Assembly (NCBI GenBank): GCA_003991915.1
Contig: RQTK01000942.1
Coordinates: 1-64,000, forward strand
DNA: 64,000 nt
Source: Elysia chlorotica
Taxonomy: Eukaryota; Mollusca; Gastropoda; Plakobranchidae
Direction: 5' to 3'
Within the stretch, counting starts at the first letter, position 1; the number at the start of each line of letters is the position of its first letter. Under the pieces are notes generated by a model. That model ran no database searches, was not told where the DNA came from, and saw nothing but the letters and a program-made list of their open reading frames with translations. Positions 50,991 through 62,360 of the stretch are shown one piece after another. A program made the translations under genes and the position numbers.

Positions 50991-53831
50991 CAGAGAAAGA
51001 GAGAGTGAGACAGAGAAAGAGAGAGTGAGACAGACAGAGAAAGAGAGAGTGAGACAGAGAAAGAGAGAGTGAAACAGTAAGATAGACAGCGCCAAAGTGA
51101 GCCACCAATCAAGGCCGCCCCTGACCTGGAGGTTGTCCAGTGCTTGCCCAGAGCCTGCCAGAGCTCCACCTCCTTGGTGGTCAGGCAGTTGTTGAGCAGC
51201 TGCTTCGCGTCTGCCGTCAGCACCGGCGCAACGGCCTGGTCACCCAGGTTCTGGTTGCCGTGGAACGGGTCCCGGCTCGCCTCGTAGATCAGGGACAGTG
51301 GCGTGAACAGGAAGTGAACCAGCTCGGGGGCGTTGGGGTCGTGGATGTGCGCCTTCAGTTTCGCCTGTAAAAAAACCCAGAACAGGATGTTTTGGTCAAC
51401 AAATAAGCTTTCATGTTTTCACAACATCAGCAACCAAGATAATACCAAAAAGACAGACGGAATGTTGAACGCCAGAGCCAGACCTCCTCCAGACCGAGAT
51501 TTTGTGGACATTTTCCAGAAGTTTAAACTCTCCTTCAATCTGTTGGTAAGCTCACGTCGTCCCTGTAAGTCAACTCAACTCAACTATGTTAAAGGTTTAT
51601 ATTAAATCTGTATATATATAAACTGTGTATTGCTTGGATTAACATGTAACAATAAGAGCGTTAATCCACCCTTTCGCCATTCTGCAACTCTTCTAAAAGC
51701 AAAGCATGTAAGGGGCAGAAGAGATTTCAGTGTAAATGATGAATGTTCTATGTTTCTGTCTCAATGAATGTTGTTTGAGAGTTCTTTGCTAAAATACCCA
51801 TGAAGACTCAGAAAAGTTAATCCCTCTCAATGCCTAATGACCATTAGTGAATTTCAGTGAAAGCTCAGCACTCTGTCCACTGCTGTTTGATTTCCCTGTC
51901 AAACAGATCTGCAAACCTAAGCAGCAATCAAAGTTGGCAGTTTTAGTCAGCAAAACGTGTCAAGAATATACACACAAAGATACTGTTTTGGTATTATCTT
52001 GGTTGCTGCTGTTGTGAAAACATGTAAACTTTGATTTGCTGCTTAGGTTTCAGATTTGTTTGACAGGGAAGTCAAACAGCAGTGGACAGAGAAAAGTGCT
52101 GATCTTACACTGAAATTCACTAATGGCCAGTAGGCATTGAAGGGATAAAGTTTTCTGAGTCTTCATGGGTATTTTAGCAAAAAACTCTCAGACAACGTTA
52201 ATTGAGACAGAAACATAAAACATTCATCATTTACATTTTAATCTCTTCGGCCCCTTAAATGCCATGCTTTGCTTTTCAAAGAGTTGCAGAATCCGGAAAT
52301 GTGTGAGTTAACACTCTTATTGTTACATGTTAATCCAAGCAATACACAGTTTATATATATACAGATTTAATATAAACCTATAACATAGTTGAGTTGAGTT
52401 GACTTACAGGGACGACGTGAGCTTACCAAGAGATTGAAGGAGAGTTTAAACTTCTGGAAAATGTCCACAAAATCTCGGTCTGGAGGAGGTCTGGCTCTGG
52501 CGTTCAACATTCCGTCTGTCGGTGACAAGGGAAAACTCGGTGAGTATACATTGACACTCAAATATTTCATAACTGTTTAATTGACAAAGATAAAACATAC
52601 ACGCATCTGTCCCTGTATAAATCCAAGCATTTCAAATGTTTCTGGTGTTGTTTGATTTGATGATTATTTTTTTTTTCGTCCATCATCAGCAACTAGACTA
52701 TACATTGCAGACAGGTCCCAAGACTAACGTCTGACAATTTTATAAGCTACCATACAGAGAAAGAGAGGCAATGACAGAATTTCTGTCTGAGCCTGTCACT
52801 TAACATTAAGAACAACCAGAGCAGTATACTGATGTACAGATTGGATGAATAGCTTGGGAATACGATACAATACTGTAAATGAAATCTCTTTGGGAAGAAC
52901 TAGGTCTCTTCTTTTATTCATTTGCTACTATAACAAACAAAACAGAAGCTAGTTCAGGAGATAGCTCTGTAATGAGCATATTTTTTCCACTTTCTATAGT
53001 GTTTAAGCTTCTGTAAAATCCATGTACGAGTTTGATAAATCCTAGTCTTGGCTAGTTTGAAAATGAAAAATATGAGATGGCTCCTCAGATTTAAGAAAAC
53101 AGACAGATATGCAGACACAGTTTACATTACTGAGGCTTAAGACAGAGTTCTGCACCCATGATACACCTTGATTACCTTCATAGCGTGCAGTCTATAAAAA
53201 TATTTCATAAAAACATTCTTGTATGGTTTCCAATAGTGGGTTCTTGGTATCAAACTAAGAGAATCAGCAATAGCTGTCGTTGAGTTGGTTTAACGTCCAA
53301 CTTCAGCACTATATATGCTATATTGTGGACGAGCTCAAGACTAACATCTGACAATATTACGTGCTGCCTCATACGAGGCAGTGTGGGGAGATGACCACCA
53401 GTCTAGGCATGTTTGGCCTTCCCGCGTCAAACTAAAGGGAGATAATTCATTGTCAGGCCTGCCTACTTGAAAAAGTCCCATTTAGGTACTTCCATAGCAA
53501 AAAATAGGTATTTTTCAGGAAAAATAGGTACAAAAGCAGTTTTTATCTATTAATTGTATCAGTGTTAATCATGATACATGTACTCAGTACATGTGTATAG
53601 GGAGTGTCTATACACACTATAGATGTATAGTGCTTCTGCCTCAATATTGCTATACACAAAAACAAAAACAAAAAACAACAAAATTGAATAAATAAATAAA
53701 TAAATAAAACCAAAAACCTATTGTCGATTATATAAATACCTTGGGGTTAATTTTGTGGCCCCATTAGTCTTTTAAACTCTTACCCACTATAACAAAATTG
53801 TTTAACTACACTTTTCTAAAAAAAAAAAAAT

Positions 53832-53873
<42 letters not shown>

Positions 53874-56800
53874 GAGGGGAGGGGAAAGAAAGGCAGACAA
53901 TTAAACTGACACCGACCCAAGCAGTAGGATACAAAATAGTCGGGAGAGGGAATCAGCAAGTAAAAAATATAACTTATAGTATAATAGTTGTCTCTTGTTT
54001 TGAGGTATAGCAGATCAACACTGCCGTCTTATCGTAAAAAGGGCACATGATAATAGTATATACAATTTTGACATGAATTTAGCAAAACTTAATACATATA
54101 TCTATGAACCAACTGCAGACACAAAAAGCTTTAGCATAGTTCTTAGACATGATGATTTACAATACCAAGGTTGGGTCCAGACTTAAACAAGCACAACAAA
54201 TAAAGAGACACTGACATAGAGAAACACACAATAACAGAACTGTGAAAACCAAAGTGTTCGGTCTACTAAGACTGACAAGCCAAGAAAAAGCAAACTTTGG
54301 GGAACTCTTGTTGTGCTTAGGAGACCTAGGTAAATCAAACTGTTGGGCACTCAGCGATCACAACAAATGTGTTAATTCCTAATACAAAACTTTAAAAAAC
54401 AACACAAAAAACAAAGACAGCGAGAAATGAGACATTTTGAAATTAATCATAAACCTCTACCACAATGACAAGAGGAGCGACAAAGGTACAACAGCAAACA
54501 TGTAGGATGATAAGAAGGGTTGGGACCAACAATTTCACCCCATTTCTAAACAAAGCAGGAAAAAAAAGATAAACTAAAAAGAAAAGGTTACACCTCACCC
54601 GTTTCAAAATGGACTTTCTGTTTATCATTATGCATGTTTTAAGGCTAGACTTTGTAGAGTACCAAATTTCACAATAACTGAACTGCCTATTTTGATGCAT
54701 CTCTTCTGTTCTTAACAAGCCAAAATTAAAGGGTCAACGTTTTATGTCAAATTATTTTATATCAGTTGTTCTGCATGATTTAAAAAAAAATCCTGTAATT
54801 ATTATTAGAATGTGTGCCTGTTTCTATTCAGCTTTTCTTTCCCGGAAATAAAATTTTTTTTTTTTTTTTTTTAAGCTTTAAAGGGAGGGATGGACAAAAA
54901 AGTATTATCAATACAGCAACATATCAAGGAACATATTTTACACACATACATAAACCACATGCACACAATATTGTCCCTCTAAACTCATACTAACATAAGC
55001 CACACATGAGCTGGAAAAGCATGTTAATAACAAAGCTCAATGTTTTCTGGTTCTATTCTCTTGAAGAAAAAAAAATTAAAATTGATAAATAAGAATCCCA
55101 ATTAGAGCCAAATAAAAATGATGCATTAAGAAAAAACAGGATTCTGGACAAGTGTTAAAATGTGGCTCACACTAGTACAAAGTTTCGAGGGACTAAACAC
55201 ACACAGACACACGGTGCAGGGAAGTCATTACCTCCTTCTCAGGCGCAGGCGGGAGAAACAAGAGCGTAAAAATAGACATGCTAGGTATAAGACCATACAA
55301 AAACTTTAATGTGTGGGGCGTTCCTGGCACATCATACAAAAACTTTTTCCAGATATCGATAAAAACACTTAAGTTTGTTTGAAAATTTTGAATTACACTA
55401 ATACATAATACAAAAATGATCCTAGATAATCATACAAAAGCTTGAAAGTGTTTAGAAATATTGAATGATCCATGAGTGTTTTTTTTCAAATAAAAAAAAA
55501 AAATAAAGGCGTTCACTAATCCCTTATCAAATTGATAGGTAATCGCGTCACATAGAAAAGAGCAATTAAAAAAAAACATGATAACTTTTGCATTATATTG
55601 AGGGTCGAATAAAATCCTTTTAGTACCATTTCTTTCTTTTTAAAGATACATGGAACACCTGAGCTAAAAATAAATAATTCTGTATGGACTGATTTAACTT
55701 GAATAGTATGTGTACAAACACAACTTATTAATACATTATTGTCTTAAGATCATAAACCCACCCTCCTCCTCTTGAGTTCTGCCTTTCTCTCAATCCCTCC
55801 CTCTCCTCCATCCTTATCTCTTTCTCTCTGTCTCTCTCTCCTACTCGGGTTCCTTCCTCTCCCTTCTCTCTATATATCTCCTCATCTCCCACATTCCCTC
55901 TCGGTCTGTTTGTCTCTACCCACCTCTCCCTCCTTCCCTCCCTTTGTCTCTCCCTCCATCCACTATCTCTATCCCTCTGTCTGTCTGTCTGTCTCTCTGT
56001 CTGTTTGTCTGTCTGTCTGTCTCTCTCCCTCTCTCTCTCTCTCTCCCTCCCTCTCTCTCACTGCCTTTACCTCCAGACTGGCGCTTCTTGTTCTTGGCGC
56101 CGCGGTCGCGCTTCCGTCTCTCCAGCTCCTTGTAAGACTCTGCAGCCTGCTGCAGCCTCGCCACAAACTTCTCTATGTCGTCAAAGCAGTGGTTCAGCAA
56201 TTGCTGACAGGGAAAGCAAAACAAAATATGGTGATATGCCACAAACTTCTCTATGTCGTCAAAGCAGTGGTTCAGCAATTGCTGACAGGGAAAGCAAAAC
56301 AAAATATGGTGATATGCCACAAACTTCTCTATGTCGTCAAAGCAGTGGTTCAGCAATTGCTGACAGGGAAAGCAAAACAAAATATGGTGATATGCCACAA
56401 ACTTCTCTATGTCGTCAAAGCAGTGGTTCAGCAATTGCTGACAGGGAAAGCAAAACAAAATATGGTGATATGCCACAAACTTCTCTATGTCGTCAAAGCA
56501 GTGGTTCAGCAATTGCTGACAGGGAAAGGAAAACAAAAATTGGCGATAATGTATCATCCAATCTGTTCTGAGTGAGGCAAAACGATGTTTCTTTAATCAT
56601 TTCCAATTTTTTTTTAATTCCCCAAAACAGTGCGATGTGCAAAAATTAAATTGTCTCGGCTAGATAACATAGAATTGAAGATAATCCATCCCTCCCAAAA
56701 ATTCCTTGGGGTAGAGAGCACCATCCACAAGAGAGAATTGAAAATGTCAAATCTCTACACTCCATTGCAGCTTTACTTGTTTCTCTAAAGAGAGACTTGC

Positions 56801-59779
56801 ACACCCCAATACTTTAGTGGACCGCTACAACAAACAATGGAAAATACTTTAAATATTTGATTCTTGAGCAGCATCCTTGAGTGAAATTGTGACTTTGACA
56901 TCACACACACACAGATTTAAAAAAATGGCCTGGATAAAATAAATGCAGGATAATATAAAAAAATCTTGGGAGGTTAACTTATCAATTGGAAACAAGCCTG
57001 TGACAGCATTCATACCAATACCAAAACTTTGTCAGATATAATCCACAATGGAAACTCCAAAATCTTTGGGACCTGACTAGTCTCCCTGAAGTGAGTCTGT
57101 GCAAATAAACTTTCAAATACAACTGACAATGTAAAATCTCAACAATACATCTCTACTTAACTTGTCTTCCTCAAGTGGACAAGTACATAGTGAGTTAGTG
57201 AGTTGGTTCCTCAACATCCTATATTGTGGAAGGGTCCAAAAACTAATGCCTGATATTTTTACAAGCAAACACACATAGTCCGTGTGGAGATACTAGGACT
57301 CCTTTCTAAGCCGGTCACTTTATATGGACACCGACACAACCAGTAGGGAAGGGAACTGTTCAATATATTTTGCACTATTGTGGGTTTCGAACCGGAAACC
57401 TCCAGATCAAAAGACCAAATCTCTACCACTTGTGTCAGTTTGCCCTCAGATATAAGTACAAAGAATGGGATATAGCATGGATCCAAGCCTCAATAGAAAT
57501 ACCTATTGACCCTTGCTACATGATAACTTAAGGAGGTGTAAAGATGGGTGCACTTACCACATCCCTCTCCAGAATCTCAGTACTGCCTCCGGTGTAGTCC
57601 TCTTTCTCCCTCAGATCTCCGACCCGAGTGATGAATGACCTCTGCTGGCCCACAAACTGGCGGCTTTCACCTGCGAGTCGAAAAACAACAACAACACCCA
57701 GTCAGATTAAGCTTCTCTTGAAGAAAGCCAAGCTAGTTAGTTCCTAGCTAAAAAATGACCTACGTTCTCACAAAAGGCCCTCCTGTACATCAACCCTATC
57801 ATGGGATACCTGGGACTTAGTTGGTCACATTACTAGGAGACAATGAACATGGCCACCTTTACATTAAAAAGACGCTCACTCTACCCTTAGGCAAGCTCCT
57901 TCACCTAAATCAGTAAGTGTTGAATGATGAATTCACTTTAAGATGTTCTTCTGACACAAGCATTTATTTTTTGAAGTATTGAGTTACTTAAACAGCTTGT
58001 AAACATCAATGCAATTATAGGCAATCCTTCGTTTAAAACTTAAATTATGAAAGAGAAGCAAGAGAGATAAAAAACAGGGAGGGAAATAGTATGACTGGTA
58101 TAGAGATAGAAATAGAAAGGAAGAGAAAGAGAAAGAGAGAGAGAGAGAGAGAAAGAGAGAGAAAGAGTGAGAGAGAGAAAGAGAGAAAGAGAGAGAGAGG
58201 GGGAGATATATAAACAGACACAGACAAAGAAATAGAGAAATACTCACCAAAAGACATCCCCTGCAGATCGTAGGGAGGTTCCGGTGCTGGTCCCATGGGC
58301 GGGGGAGGGATCCTTGACCTGGCGACACAATACACACACAGAAGGTTACATAGTGTACATGGAATGATACAAATGCTTTAACAGATTCATATCAGATGTT
58401 CTGGATTTCGTCCCATACTGATTGGATTGTTGGATGTCTGGACTGTTGATTGGAAGATTTTTTTTTGTTCAACACCCAGCGTCAACTATGCTAACTCATA
58501 GACGGGTCCCAAAACTTTCCCCATTGTCAACGCTAGGTACTGTCACACTTAGACAGAGAGATGAAATCAGGACTTCTAGTCAAGCAATGACATTACATAT
58601 TTATACATTAACACCCATCAAACATTAGGGAACAAGTTGATCAAACCTGGGACTTCTTATGTAGATGTAGAGTGGTCTATTACTGAGTTACTTTGCTGTA
58701 GGACATATTTCAGTGGATTTTGATAAGCCAGATGGGATCAGCAATACGTTTTCTTTTGTTGTTTTTTTTTGCGTTACAATTAATACTCCTGAGAAAACTT
58801 CAGGTACAATAGTCAGTGAGTGAGTGAGTGGCTGTCTTAAAGTCTAAAGTCAGCAGAAAGGATATATTGTGGATAGATCCCAAAAGCAGAAAGGATATAT
58901 TGTGGATAGATCCCAATATTCACATCTGACAATTGTAAGTGCTGCCACACAGGATTCCTTTCTCAGCCGACCACACTATACGGACACAGACCCAATCAGT
59001 AGGAGGCGAATAAACTTTAGATGGATGCTGGGGCATTTTGAGCTTTTGAACTGAGGACTCCCAGTGGTAAAATGATGTAGAAAAAGGACACACAAAAATT
59101 AAGGACCCATGGCAAATTTTTAACCTTGAAAGGAAACTTCCAAGACATTAATAAATAGCACTGTTTCTGTGTTGCAGCAAGTAAAGTTGTCAGAGGTTAG
59201 TCTTGCAACCCCTCCACAGTATATCCTTGTTGCTGACGTTTGACATTAAGGAATCAGCTCATTCACCCGATGTATTGATTTTCCGCTACCAGCCAGCAAA
59301 GTCAAAGCTGCCAACCTAACCAACCATCAAAGTTTACATACTTGGGCAAAAAAGGTTTAAGAAAATGTCCATGAAAAACAGTGCTGTTTTTTTGCATAGC
59401 TAGCACAGCAGCACTAGTTATACCCTCATGCAACAAGCCTATCCGTCTTTCAGAGGGTGAATTTCATTACACATATTAATGATTTGCCAACCCCCCCTTT
59501 TCCTTTTTCCCCACATACACAGTATGAGAAACCCTTCTTTACAAAAAAAATCTTATTTCTCCTGTACTTTCAACTATTGTAATGCTAAACGTGTAGAAAA
59601 TAGAAAATAATTAATTAAGGACTTGGTCCTATCATAAAACACATTGTTTTTTTCTGTCTGTCTCTCACCACCCATGTCTGTCCATCTCTTAGTCTCAACT
59701 TTTTCTCTTATTGTAGTTTCTATATGGGCACGGTCTTCTTTTAGAACAAAATCAAATAGACACGAGAGAGAGGGGGATA

Positions 59780-59823
<44 letters not shown>

Positions 59824-59846
59824 GAGAGAGGGAGAGAGAGAGAGAA

Positions 59847-59907
<61 letters not shown>

Positions 59908-61690
59908 GATAGTGAGAAGTGGAAAAAGAGGGAGAAGGATAGAGTGAGAGGGAGAGAGAGAGAGAGAGAGAGAAAAAGAGGGATAGAGAGAGAGGGAGGG
60001 AGAGTGAGAGGGAGGGAGAGAGAGAGAATAAATAACAATACTAAAAATACATACTAACAACAATAGAGAAGCACAATTATTAATATTAATTAGTATAAGA
60101 GGTTGGCCCAGACTAAGGTTTGAAAATGACCAGACAGTTTGCCATGAGATACTCACCCTCCCGGGGGATGGATCCTCTGCTGACCTTTCTGTGCCGCAAG
60201 AATCTCGTCCACTATCTCTTGGGCCTGACGGAGACGAGCAACAGAGGAAACATTTATACACACAGTTACAGCATTAATGATCAGGGCTAGCACAAAATAA
60301 ACCCTAAAACATTTACACACATAGTCACAGCATTAATGATCAGGGCTAGCACAAAATAAATCCTAAAACATTTACACACATAGTTACAGCATTAATGATC
60401 AGGGCTAGCACAAAATAAATCCTAAAACATTTACACACATAGTTACAGCATTAATGATCAGGGCTAGCACAAAATAAATCCTAAAATATTTACACACATA
60501 GTCACAGCATTAATGATCACGGCTAGCTTTGATATCTTAGTGGGTTTTTTTTTGGTACACAGAATATAGCAACGGATTTTTAATGTTTGTATAAAAATAA
60601 ATTGGTTAAATTTTCGAAGGGTGTTTTTCCTTAAGCAAAGTGTTTTGCTCATGATTCTTTTTTTGAGTTGCGCAATCATACATGATTTTTCTCTACAATA
60701 TCCAAGTAAAATTTCCCTGGTGAACTGATAGAGCATAATGATCACGGCTAGCACAAAATAAATCCTAAAACATTTACACACATAGTCACAGCATTAATGA
60801 TCAGGGCTAGCACAAATTAAATCCTAAGGCACAGCTCATTAAGGAATATGAATCTCATACTTTGATATCTTAGTGGGTTTTTTTTTGGTACACAGAATAT
60901 AGCAACAGATTTTTAATGTTTGTATAATAATAAATTGGTTAAATTTTCGAAGGGTGTTTTTCCTTAAGCAAAGTGTTTTGCTCATGATTCTTTTTTTGAG
61001 TTGCGCAATCATACATGATTTTTCTCTACAATATCCAAGTAAAATTTCCCTGGTGAACTGATAGAGCATAACCATATCTTATCTTATGTAGAGTGATGAT
61101 GCTGACAGTGTATGCTGATTCTGTAGTGTGAGTGTGTATGTAGGAAGATAAGCATGTCTGTCGAGTATCATATCTGATGGAGACTTCCCCTTCAAGGCAT
61201 GTTAATTCTATGGGTATGTGCGTGTGTGTGTGAGAGAGAGAGATAGAGAGAGGACGGGAGGGAGAGAGACGGAGAAATAGAGAGACATAAAGAGAGATAC
61301 AGAGGTAGTGAGAGACAGAGATGGAGAAAGAGAGAGAGACATAAAGAGAGATACAGAGGTAGTGAGAGACAGAGATGGAGAAAGAGAGAGAGAGAGAGAC
61401 CTAAAGATGCAGAGACAGGGAGAAATAGACAGACTCACAGAGACACAGAGAGAGACCATGTCTGACCAACTGGCGACTTGCAGCTGTGGAAGATATGAGT
61501 ACGTGGAGAGATACAGGAAGATAGTGATAGGGACAAAGACAGTAAGAGAGAGAGTAAGAAAGAGTGAGAGTGAGAGCGAGAGAGAAAGAACAGAGACACA
61601 CACACAAAAGAAGAGGCTATGCCTAACTGACCAGCGACTTGCAGCTCTGGAAGATATGAATGTCCGTGGAGAGATATACAAAGGGATAGT

Positions 61691-61736
<46 letters not shown>

Positions 61737-62292
61737 AAGACAGACAGACACACACAAACACAGAGAGAGACTATGCCTAACTGACCGGCGACTTGCAGCT
61801 CTGGAAGATGTGCATGTCCGTAGATATAATTATCCAGAGGGATAACGAGAGAGAGATCGAGAGAGAAAGAAAGACAGAGCTAGAGACACACACACAAACA
61901 CAGAGAGAGAGAGTATGCCTAACTGACCGGCGACTTGCAGCTCTGGAAGATGTGCATGTCCGTAGATATAATTATCCAGAGGGATAACGAGAGAGAGATC
62001 GAGAGAGAAAGAAAGACAGAGCTAGAGACACACACACAAACACAGAGAGAGAGAGTATGCCTAACTGACTATATAGGCTTTATTTTGGACGGGCCTCAAG
62101 ACTGATGTCTGACAATTTTTTGCGCTGCCACACACGAGACAGTACAGGGATACCATGACTCCTGTCTCAATCAGTCACATGAAACTAACACCGACCCAAC
62201 CAGTAGGGAGCGAAATCGCCATGGCTCGAACCACGAACCTTTTCCGTCGGAAGTCGATGTTCTACCCCAGGGCCACCCCGACCCCCATTCTA

Positions 62293-62360
<68 letters not shown>

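Larger units (their letters stand above)
52516..56070 (-). other. EPS8: EPS8 intron
   Basis: Holds two SINE remnants (52670, 53280), a GA/poly-G tract (53834-53880), a poly-T run (54856-54872) and the CT-rich tract before the 56-kb exon. One possible microexon is noted at 55232. Confidence 0.6.

Noticed and set aside
51460-51605. Plus-strand coding exon of a second EPS8-like gene
   Set aside because: It is the inverted copy of the minus-strand exon and no other plus-strand EPS8 exon surrounds it.
55772-56575. 267-codon plus-strand open frame
   Set aside because: It is the low-complexity CT tract plus the antisense of the 78-bp EPS8 array; the real coding strand is minus.
59574-60261. Long minus-strand Ser/Leu-rich open frames
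   Set aside because: Translation of GA/CT microsatellites only; the same holds at 50758-51223, 58045-58337 and 61208-61761.
60251-60545. Regular repeats resembling a CRISPR array
   Set aside because: Units are head-to-tail without unique spacers, in an animal intron; it is a minisatellite.
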